This document shows positions 6,382-12,909 of a stretch of 23,157 nt of DNA, in pieces (position 1 is the stretch's first letter; each line of letters starts with the position of its first letter). Source of the DNA: Anaerolineae bacterium. Its GTDB lineage: Bacteria > Chloroflexota > Anaerolineae > DRVO01. The position numbers and the translations under genes are program-made. Under the pieces are notes generated by a model. The model saw only the letters and a program-made list of their open reading frames with translations, did not search any database and had not been told where the DNA came from. The stretch lies in assembly GCA_012719195.1 (NCBI GenBank), contig JAAYAV010000017.1:1-23157 (forward strand). Direction: 5' to 3'.

Positions 6382-7395
6382 ATGGCTCAGCGGGAAGCGC
6401 GCTACTGCCCGTTCCTGGGCCTGCCGCAAGATCAGAACTCATTCTTCGTCTACGCAACGCCTATTCATCGTTGCCACCGGGCGCCGGATCCGATTGCCAT
6501 CCATCCTGATGATCAGGAAGCCTTCTGCCTGTCCCCCAACCATGTGAACTGCCCCCGGTTCATCAACCCGGAGGCCAAGCTGGCCCCGCCGACAACTGGC
6601 CGGACCGACGAGGCCTACGCCCGCTACGGCTGGGAGTCCACCCTCGGGCAGGAGGACGGTCACCGGCCCAAGGCAGCTCGGTACGTTGCCATAGCCCTGG
6701 CCGCGGTGACGCTCCTGGCCGCGGTTGCACTCGTCCTCTCCAACCAGGCCCGGATCCGGCGAGCTCTGCAGGCTGGCTGGCAGCCGCCGGAGGGACAGCC
6801 CACCCTGTCGGCCACCATTCCCGGCGGGGCGCCCGTCGTGGGCCCCGGGACACCCACTCCCACCCCCTTCTCCACCTGGACGCCGACGCCCAGCCCGGAA
6901 CCAACGGCCACCGAGACGGCGACCGTCACGCCGACCTCGACCGTCACGCCCACGCCCACGGAGATACCCACCGGAACGGCCACGCCGACCAACACACCCG
7001 TTCCGCCACCAACGGCTACACCCAAGCCGCTCTATGTGCCCCGCAGTCCGGTGCGATACGAGCCCAACTGCGAGCGTACCGCTGTGCAAGGAGTGGTGTA
7101 CGACGCCTACGGCAACCTGGTTGCCGGGCAGACGGTGAAGCTGTGGAACGACTTCGGTTACGAGTCGGTCACCGCCTCTGAGGCAGCCGGTCAGGGCCAG
7201 GGAGAAGGCTACTATGAGTTCTACCTCTACCCTGGTCCTTATGAGAAGGAAGAGCGATTCCTGTTGGCAGTGGTCGACCAGTCGACCGGCGCCATCATCT
7301 CGCCCCAGCTGACAGTGGACTTCACGCCGGACCGTTGCCAGCCAGGCGAGGGGGGCCGGCAGGTCGCCATCGTTGACTGGGTGTACAACCCCTAG
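6382..7395 (+). CDS. Paralogous single-pass membrane protein with four-cysteine module and Thr/Pro-rich linker
   Basis: This 337-residue paralogue has the same architecture as its upstream neighbour. The cysteines are at 9, 31, 49 and 57 (CPFLG, HRCHR, FCL, CPRF), with spacing identical to the first protein. A membrane helix follows at about 101-121, then a Thr/Pro linker at about 155-216 that shares a TWTPT unit with the neighbour. The external domain is different: it contains GVVYDAYGNLVAGQTVKLW, which resembles carboxypeptidase-regulatory-like or CNA-B-type Ig-like folds. It has one cysteine near each end of that domain (NCERT and RCQPG), possibly a disulphide. Only 3 bases separate it from the previous stop. 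The function is unknown; ligand binding or surface attachment outside and metal binding or signalling inside are guesses. Confidence 0.75.
   Translation: MAQREARYCPFLGLPQDQNSFFVYATPIHRCHRAPDPIAIHPDDQEAFCLSPNHVNCPRFINPEAKLAPPTTGRTDEAYARYGWESTLGQEDGHRPKAARYVAIALAAVTLLAAVALVLSNQARIRRALQAGWQPPEGQPTLSATIPGGAPVVGPGTPTPTPFSTWTPTPSPEPTATETATVTPTSTVTPTPTEIPTGTATPTNTPVPPPTATPKPLYVPRSPVRYEPNCERTAVQGVVYDAYGNLVAGQTVKLWNDFGYESVTASEAAGQGQGEGYYEFYLYPGPYEKEERFLLAVVDQSTGAIISPQLTVDFTPDRCQPGEGGRQVAIVDWVYNP
6844..7029 (+). repeat. Low-complexity Thr/Pro-rich coding stretch (linker of the second Cys-module protein)
   Basis: Repeated ACN-CCN codons encode a TPTPTP-type linker of about 62 residues between the membrane helix and the external domain. 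It is shorter and more regular than the linker in the preceding gene. Confidence 0.7.
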
Positions 7396-7430
7396 TCGTT
7401 CATCACGCCCACAAAGGACGGGAGGATTTC

Positions 7431-8387
7431 ATGAGGCTGTGCCGCATCGGAAACGCCACTAGCGGTTCGGGACTGGCGTTCTACTATGATGACCATGTGG
7501 TGCCGGTGGACAGCGCCTGGCAGATGAACCACTACGCCATGTATGCTCGCATGCCACTGCTGCCCAAGCTCGACGGAAACATCATCGACTACCTCCCGCC
7601 CAACTGGGCCAAGTATGGGATGCTCCAGGACCTGGAGGACATCGCGGAGGTCATCTCCGAGGGCGGAGAAATGGCGCTGGAAGCGGACGAGGTCTGGTTC
7701 GATCTGCCCTTCGCCATGCCCAACAAGGTGCTGTGCCTAGCCGGCAACTACGCCGAACACGTCCGTGAGGGGGGCGGCAAGCCGGCGGACAAGGAGAAGA
7801 CCTTCCCCTTCTTCTTCATGAAGCCGCCGACAACGACCGTTCGCGGGCCGCATGCTCCCGTCGCCCTCCCTGCCTTCTCGCCAGAACACATCGACTGGGA
7901 AGCGGAGCTAACGATCATCATCGGCGCTCATGTGAAGGACATCGAACCGGACGAGGCCAACGACGTCATTGCCGGATACACCGTGGGCCTGGATATGAGT
8001 AACCGTCGCCTTAAGCTAAACCCGGAGCGCGATCAGCTAGAGCGAACCGCCTTCCACGAATGGCTGTGCGGCAAGTGGCACGACGGCTTCGCCCCGGTCG
8101 GGCCCTGCATAGTGGTGAACGACGGCGACTTCGATCCCACCAAAGCCGACATCAGCCTCACCGTCAATGGCGAGACTATGCAGTCCAGCAACACGGGCAA
8201 CATGGTCTTTGACGTCTACGAGATCGTCTCCTACGCCTCCCGGATCATGACCCTAGAACCCGGCGACCTCATCATGACGGGGACCCCCTCGGGCGTGGGA
8301 GCCGCGCGCGACGTCTACCTGAAAAGCGGCGATGAGATCCGCGCCACCATCGCGGGAATCGGCACCCTGGTGACCGCCATCGCCTGA
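7431..8387 (+). CDS. Fumarylacetoacetate hydrolase (FAH) family protein
   Basis: A 318-residue protein whose C-terminal two thirds are a FAH fold, a metal-dependent domain that acts on C-C bonds of 2,4-diketo or 2-hydroxy-dienoate acids. Visible signatures are the ligand pattern E157-x-E159 with D188 (VGLDMSNR) and the family loop GDLIMTGTPSGVG ending near residue 290. The ~90-residue N-terminal region is less typical. ATG 7431 has GGGAGG upstream at good spacing. It begins 35 bases after the second Cys-module gene with no visible promoter, so it may be the last gene of the kinase operon, which ends at the hairpin at 8415-8453. Its substrate, and any link to the polysaccharide genes, are unknown. 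Confidence 0.88.
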   Translation: MRLCRIGNATSGSGLAFYYDDHVVPVDSAWQMNHYAMYARMPLLPKLDGNIIDYLPPNWAKYGMLQDLEDIAEVISEGGEMALEADEVWFDLPFAMPNKVLCLAGNYAEHVREGGGKPADKEKTFPFFFMKPPTTTVRGPHAPVALPAFSPEHIDWEAELTIIIGAHVKDIEPDEANDVIAGYTVGLDMSNRRLKLNPERDQLERTAFHEWLCGKWHDGFAPVGPCIVVNDGDFDPTKADISLTVNGETMQSSNTGNMVFDVYEIVSYASRIMTLEPGDLIMTGTPSGVGAARDVYLKSGDEIRATIAGIGTLVTAIA

Positions 8388-8414
8388 TCCTTCGGCCCTC
8401 CCACAAGCCCGATG

Positions 8415-8453
8415 CCGGGCCGGAGCCAGTCACAAGGACTCGCTCCGGCCCGG
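8415..8453 (+). terminator. Strong hairpin, probable terminator after the FAH gene
   Basis: A perfect 12-bp stem (8415-8426 with 8442-8453) continues after one C/C mismatch into a 4-bp AGTC/GACT stem with a 5-base ACAAG loop. It is very GC-rich. There is no T-run after it, so it would have to work through stem strength alone or act as a transcript-stabilising 3' structure. It lies between the FAH stop and the der promoter. Confidence 0.65.
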
Positions 8454-8508
8454 TGCGCTGCACCCGCGAGAAGCACCGGCGGCCCAACCTGCTCCAGTCC
8501 CGATCCCG

Positions 8509-8517
8509 TGCTATACT
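8509..8517 (+). promoter_or_regulatory. Extended -10 element, candidate der promoter
   Basis: TGC-TATACT (8509-8517) is an extended -10 element about 20 bases before ATG 8537, giving a very short leader that still contains the GGAGAG ribosome site. No convincing -35 element is seen 16-18 bases upstream, which extended -10 promoters do not strictly require. Confidence 0.45.
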
Positions 8518-8536
8518 CTCACTTCTGGAGAGACAT

Positions 8537-9910
8537 ATGGCACTACCTATTGTGGCGCTGGTGGGACGGCCTAACGTCGGCAAGTCCACCCTATTCAACC
8601 GCATCGTCGGCCGACGTCAGGCCATCGTTGAGGACCTGCCCGGGACCACACGGGACCGGCTCTATGCCGAGGCCGAGTGGTCCGGCATCGAGTTCCTCCT
8701 TGTGGACACCGGCGGGCTTGAGGTCATCCCGGCCGCGGGTGCCGAAGGCCAATGGACGCCCCTGGCGGTGGACTCCGTACCCTTCGTGAGGGCCATGAAG
8801 GCGCAGGCGGAAATAGCCATCGACGAAGCGGACGTCATCGTGTTCGTGGTGGACGCCGCCTCAGGGCTCAGCGCCGCCGACGAGGCCGTGACCGACATTC
8901 TCCGTCGCACCAACAAACCGGTGGTCCTGGCCGCCAATAAGGCAGACAACACCGCGTTGCGCCAGGCCGCTGCCGAGTTCTACGCCCTGGGCATAGGTGA
9001 GCCCTACGCCATCAGTGCCTATCACGGCGTCGGCACCGGAGACCTTCTCGACGCCATCGTCCAGCAGGTCCAGGAGGTCGAGACACCGCCGGAGCCACCG
9101 GCAAGTGGCGCTCAGATCGCCATCGTTGGCCGGCCCAACGTCGGTAAGTCAGCTCTCCTTAACCGAATCATCGGCGAGGAGCGCGTCATCGTCAGCGACG
9201 TAGCCGGGACCACTCGCGACTCCATTGACACGGAGATCGAGTATGAGGGCCAGACCCTGACCCTCATCGATACCGCCGGCATCCGCCGACGAGGACGCAT
9301 CGACCGAGGAGTGGAACGCTACAGTGTTCTGCGAGCGCTGAAGTCGGTGGAGCGAGCCGATGTCGCGCTCCTGGTCCTCGACGCCACCCAGATGGTGACG
9401 GCTCAGGATGCCCATGTCGCCGGCTACATCCTCGAAGCGAACAAGAGCGTGGTTGTGGTCGTCAACAAGTGGGATCTGATGCCACCCGGGCAAGAGACAC
9501 GCGACCAGGCAATGAAAGTGGTCCGGCAGGAACTCCGCTTTCTGGACTACGTGCCGGTGCTGTTCGTCTCCGCCCTAACCGGCCAGGGCCTCCAGAAGCT
9601 CCTCCCCACTGCCGTCGAGGTGAACGAGCAGCGCCACGTTCGGGTGCCCACCGGCGAGCTTAACCGACTAGTGCGCGAAGTGAGCACGCGCATCAATCCC
9701 CCCTCCAAGGGAGGAAGGCGACTCCGCGTCTACTACTCCACTCAGCCCGGTGTGGATCCGCCCACCTTCGTGTTCTTCGTCAACGACCGGCGCCTGGTGC
9801 ACTTCGGCTATACCCGGTTCATCGAGAACCGTATCCGTGAGCGCTACCCCTTCACCGGAACCCCTATTCGCATCGAATACCGACATGAAGAAGCCGACAA
9901 GAAACGCTGA
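8537..9910 (+). CDS. der: Ribosome biogenesis GTPase Der (EngA)
   Basis: Der is the universal bacterial tandem-GTPase that assists maturation of the 50S subunit. The 457-residue protein has two Era-like G domains, with GRPNVGKS at 10-17 and again at 198-205. DTAG and NKWD motifs are seen in the second domain, with NKAD in the first. A C-terminal KH-like domain follows, including the PSKGGRRLRVYY region. The start is ATG 8537 with GGAGAG upstream; the open frame reaches 28 codons further but through the terminator hairpin. The first G domain has about 15 more residues after DTGG (57-60) than E. coli Der. It is the first gene of an operon in which the next gene overlaps it by 26 bases. Confidence 0.97.
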   Translation: MALPIVALVGRPNVGKSTLFNRIVGRRQAIVEDLPGTTRDRLYAEAEWSGIEFLLVDTGGLEVIPAAGAEGQWTPLAVDSVPFVRAMKAQAEIAIDEADVIVFVVDAASGLSAADEAVTDILRRTNKPVVLAANKADNTALRQAAAEFYALGIGEPYAISAYHGVGTGDLLDAIVQQVQEVETPPEPPASGAQIAIVGRPNVGKSALLNRIIGEERVIVSDVAGTTRDSIDTEIEYEGQTLTLIDTAGIRRRGRIDRGVERYSVLRALKSVERADVALLVLDATQMVTAQDAHVAGYILEANKSVVVVVNKWDLMPPGQETRDQAMKVVRQELRFLDYVPVLFVSALTGQGLQKLLPTAVEVNEQRHVRVPTGELNRLVREVSTRINPPSKGGRRLRVYYSTQPGVDPPTFVFFVNDRRLVHFGYTRFIENRIRERYPFTGTPIRIEYRHEEADKKR

Positions 9911-10955
9911 GCCGGAGTTCGTGGTCACCATGCCGATGGGACTCGACGGCGTAGCCGCTTCCGAGGTGGCCCAGCGAGCACCGGGGGCCTCGTTGCTCTC
10001 GCGGACGAGCACCGAGTTGCGCCTTCGCGGAGCCGAGGTGGGCTCACTGGCCGCGTTGCGCTCCGTCAACGACGCCTGGGTGGTCGTGCGCGACTACAGG
10101 GGCATCGGGCCGCGGTACCGGGACCTCCACGCCCTGAAGAACCTGGTATCACGCACCTCGCTGGATCGGGCTCTGGCGCTCTCCCAGGTGGACGGGGGTC
10201 GCCGGCGGACCACCGACTTCGCGCTCACTTGCTCCATGCGGGGCGAGAGGGCCTACCGGCGTCTGGACGCCCTCAAGGCATGCGAAGAGGGTCTGGCGGC
10301 ACAGAGTGGAGGGCGCTTCCGGCCCGCCGCCACCGGGGCGGCGCTACGCCTGTGGCTCCACCTGGAGGAGGATCGCGCCCGTCTGTGCGTCGCCCTCACG
10401 CCCAAGCCCCTCCACCTGCGCGACCGGTCAGTGAGCCTGCCCACGTCGCTGAGCGGGCCGGTCGCCTATGCCATGGCCCACCTTACTGAGCCGCGGGCGG
10501 ATGACGTGTTCGTGGATCCCACGTGTGGCTCGGGAAGCATCGCGTTGGAGAGAGGGGAGAATTGGCGCCATCGTCAGTTGCTGCTGGGAGACCGCAGCCA
10601 CCAGGCAGTCGAGGCGGCGGCGGCCAATTTCGGACCGCGGCATAAGCCGAGGTCCGTCTTGTGGTGGGATGCCGCACACCTGCCGCTGGGGCCGGACAGC
10701 GTCGATGCCCTGGCCTGCAACCCACCGCACGGGATCCAGATGCAGCCGGAAGCAGGCCTGGAGCCGCTGTACCGTGGGATTATCGGCGAGGCGGCGCGCA
10801 TCCTTCGCGCGGGTGGGCGGATGACCTTCCTGACACCGCTCCGCGAGATGACTGATCGGATCCTGCGCGACGTGGGCGGCTTCCGGATCGAGCGCTGCTT
10901 CGTGATCGACCTGCTTGGGCAACGCCCCTACCTCTATAGCCTCCGAAGGAGATGA
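9885..10955 (+). CDS. THUMP-type RNA (guanine-N2) methyltransferase-like protein
   Basis: A 356-residue SAM-dependent methyltransferase resembling the RlmL/Trm14 group, which methylates guanine N2 in rRNA or tRNA. The N-terminal half has the opening EFVVTMPMGLDGVAASEV and a THUMP-like RNA-binding region. The C-terminal half is a Rossmann methyltransferase with motif I DPTCGSGS (211-218) and motif IV NPPHG (279-283), which is normally NPPY or NPPF in N2-guanine enzymes. ATG 9885 lies inside the end of der, a 26-base overlap in another frame, with only a weak ribosome site; reinitiation after Der is plausible. A rRNA or tRNA target cannot be told apart from the sequence. Confidence 0.8.
   Translation: MKKPTRNAEPEFVVTMPMGLDGVAASEVAQRAPGASLLSRTSTELRLRGAEVGSLAALRSVNDAWVVVRDYRGIGPRYRDLHALKNLVSRTSLDRALALSQVDGGRRRTTDFALTCSMRGERAYRRLDALKACEEGLAAQSGGRFRPAATGAALRLWLHLEEDRARLCVALTPKPLHLRDRSVSLPTSLSGPVAYAMAHLTEPRADDVFVDPTCGSGSIALERGENWRHRQLLLGDRSHQAVEAAAANFGPRHKPRSVLWWDAAHLPLGPDSVDALACNPPHGIQMQPEAGLEPLYRGIIGEAARILRAGGRMTFLTPLREMTDRILRDVGGFRIERCFVIDLLGQRPYLYSLRRR
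10946..10951 (+). promoter_or_regulatory. Ribosome binding site deciding a GTG start
   Basis: AAGGAG sits directly against ATG 10952 (zero spacing) but exactly 6 bases from the in-frame GTG at 10958. The GTG is therefore the better start for the following gene. Confidence 0.65.
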
Positions 10956-10957
10956 CT

Positions 10958-11779
10958 GTGTTTCGTCCGTCGCCACCCGCCAGCCTCGCTCCGGTACAGG
11001 GCTGGGTCATCGACATGGATGGTGTCCTCTATCACGACACCGAGCCCGTCCCCGGGGCGGCCGAGCTGCTTGCCGCCTTCACCGACGACGGGATCCCCTT
11101 CACCCTTCTCACCAACAACTCCAGCCTGGCTCCGGATCAGTACTCGCAGAAGCTGGCCGGAATGGGTATCGTCGTTCCAGAAGAGCGGATCCTGACCTCG
11201 GCTCTGGCCACGGCTGAGTACCTGGAGCGCACTGCGTCGCCCGGGTCGCCGGTCTACGCCATCGGCGGCGACGGTCTCATGAGGGCCCTCGGCGATACCC
11301 AGGTGCGCGTGACCGCCGACTACCGGGAAGCGCGTCACGTCGTTGTGGGCCTCAACAGGCAGCTTACCTTCCAGCATCTCCAGGATGCCGTCCTTGCCAT
11401 CGGCGCCGGGGCGGAGTTCATCGCCACCAATCCGGACCTTACCCTGCCGACGCCGCTGGGGCAGATCCCGGGCAACGGCGCCATCGTTGCGGCCATTGAG
11501 GCGGCCACCGGCCGTCGCCCGCTGATGATCGGCAAGCCGGAGCCGGGCATCTTCCACTGGGCGTGCCGGCAACTCGGACTGCCGCCCGACAGCGTTGCTT
11601 GCCTGGGAGACCGGCTCGAGACCGACATCCTCGGCGGCCACCGCGCCGGCATGATCACCGTCTTCGTGCTCTCCGGAGTCAGCACCGCCGAGCAGTGGGA
11701 AGAGTACGAGCCCCGGCCCAGCGTATCTTTCCGGGGGCCGCGGGAACTACTGGAAGCGTGGAGGCAGAGACGGGTATAG
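10958..11779 (+). CDS. HAD-superfamily (NagD/class IIA) sugar or nucleotide phosphatase
   Basis: A 273-residue HAD hydrolase with a class IIA cap, related to NagD and p-nitrophenylphosphatase-like enzymes that dephosphorylate small phosphate metabolites. All four motifs are present: D19-M-D21-GVLY, TNNSS, K193 in GKPEPG, and GDRLETD with D218 and D223. The long cap with the ATNPDLTLP stretch fits NagD-like proteins. GTG 10958 is chosen because of its ribosome site; ATG 10952 would give an ATGA overlap with the methyltransferase stop and add two residues. Its end overlaps rlmN by 22 bases. Its placement among RNA-modification genes suggests a housekeeping or metabolite-repair role, which is an inference. 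Confidence 0.9.
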   Translation: MFRPSPPASLAPVQGWVIDMDGVLYHDTEPVPGAAELLAAFTDDGIPFTLLTNNSSLAPDQYSQKLAGMGIVVPEERILTSALATAEYLERTASPGSPVYAIGGDGLMRALGDTQVRVTADYREARHVVVGLNRQLTFQHLQDAVLAIGAGAEFIATNPDLTLPTPLGQIPGNGAIVAAIEAATGRRPLMIGKPEPGIFHWACRQLGLPPDSVACLGDRLETDILGGHRAGMITVFVLSGVSTAEQWEEYEPRPSVSFRGPRELLEAWRQRRV

Positions 11780-12909
11780 CCGAGACCTCAGCGGGCGAGG
11801 GAGCCCCGGACAGCGAAGGCCGGAGGGATCTCCTTGACCTCAGTCGAACCGATCTTGACGCCTGGGTAGAGGCGCAGGGGGAGCGACCGTTCCGGGCGCG
11901 TCAGATCTGGTCCTGGGCCTACCACCACCTGGTGTCGGACTTCGCCTCCATGACGAACTTGCCTGCTGGCGTGCGGCAGGCCCTGGTTTCGGAGTTCACA
12001 CTGGGGTCTACCCAGGTGGAGGCAACCAGCACCGACACTGACGGGAACCGCAAGCAGGTGCTCCGCCTCAGCGACGGCGAGACCGTTGAGGCGGTGGTGA
12101 TGGAGGAGCCTTACGGTTCCACCGTCTGCGTCTCGAGTCAGGTGGGTTGCGCGTTGGGGTGCGCCATGTGCGCCACCGGTCGCGCCGGCTTTGTGCGTGA
12201 CCTCACTACCGGCGAGATCGTCCATCAGGTAGTGGACGCGGCCCGAACGCTGGCCCCGCGGGGCCGGCGTGTCACCAACGTCGTCTTCATGGGGATGGGC
12301 GAGCCACTACTCAACTATGAGGCGGTCCTCCAGGCGATCGCCAATCTCACCGAGCCGGCCGGCCTTGCCATCAACCCACAGCACATCACTGTGTCTACGA
12401 TCGGTCTGCCCGAGCGCATCGTCGCTCTCGCGGGCGAGCCCTACGCCGTACGACTGGCTGTGTCCCTCCACGGTGCCGATGATGAGACTCGCGCGGTGCT
12501 GGTGCCCTACGCGCGGCAGGTGTCCCTGGAGCGCCTTCTGGCAGCCTGTCGCACCTATGCCCGGGTGCGAGGCACCCGCATCACCTTTGAGTACGTCATG
12601 GCCGCGGGAGTGAACGACTCCCCCGATCACGCCCGCCGGCTGGTATCGCTCATTGGAGGCATCCCGTCACACGTGAACCTGATACCTCTCAACCCGGTGA
12701 CCGGATGCGACCTCTCCTCGTCATCCCTGGCGGTCATGGAGCGCTTCCGTGAACCGCTGACCAAGGCTAGAATACCGGTGACCATTCGTTTCAGCCGCGG
12801 GGTGGACATCGGGGCCGGTTGTGGCCAGCTCCGCGGCGCTCGGAGCGGCCCACCACCAGAACGAGGAGGAGCGCCCCGCCGCTACCCACGCCGGGGCCGA
12901 GAGAGCTGA
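11758..12909 (+). CDS. rlmN: Dual-specificity 23S rRNA/tRNA adenine-C2 methyltransferase RlmN (radical SAM)
   Basis: RlmN makes 2-methyladenosine in 23S rRNA (A2503) and some tRNAs using two SAM molecules and a 4Fe-4S cluster. The 383-residue protein has the C131-x3-C135-x2-C138 cluster motif, FMGMGEPLLNY, SLHGADDETR, the LIPLNPV stretch and the resolving cysteine C355 in GAGCGQL. The second catalytic cysteine is expected upstream in the VSSQVGC region, as in the family. GTG 11758 is the probable start; it overlaps the phosphatase by 22 bases and has GGAA upstream. The stop shares one base with the ATG of the first MATE gene. About 25 Arg/Pro-rich residues follow the conserved end. Confidence 0.95.
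   Translation: MEAETGIAETSAGEGAPDSEGRRDLLDLSRTDLDAWVEAQGERPFRARQIWSWAYHHLVSDFASMTNLPAGVRQALVSEFTLGSTQVEATSTDTDGNRKQVLRLSDGETVEAVVMEEPYGSTVCVSSQVGCALGCAMCATGRAGFVRDLTTGEIVHQVVDAARTLAPRGRRVTNVVFMGMGEPLLNYEAVLQAIANLTEPAGLAINPQHITVSTIGLPERIVALAGEPYAVRLAVSLHGADDETRAVLVPYARQVSLERLLAACRTYARVRGTRITFEYVMAAGVNDSPDHARRLVSLIGGIPSHVNLIPLNPVTGCDLSSSSLAVMERFREPLTKARIPVTIRFSRGVDIGAGCGQLRGARSGPPPERGGAPRRYPRRGRES

Noticed and set aside
8453..8536. Upstream extension of der to GTG 8453
   Set aside because: It would start within the 3' arm of the terminator hairpin and upstream of the promoter, and Der normally begins just before the first P-loop.
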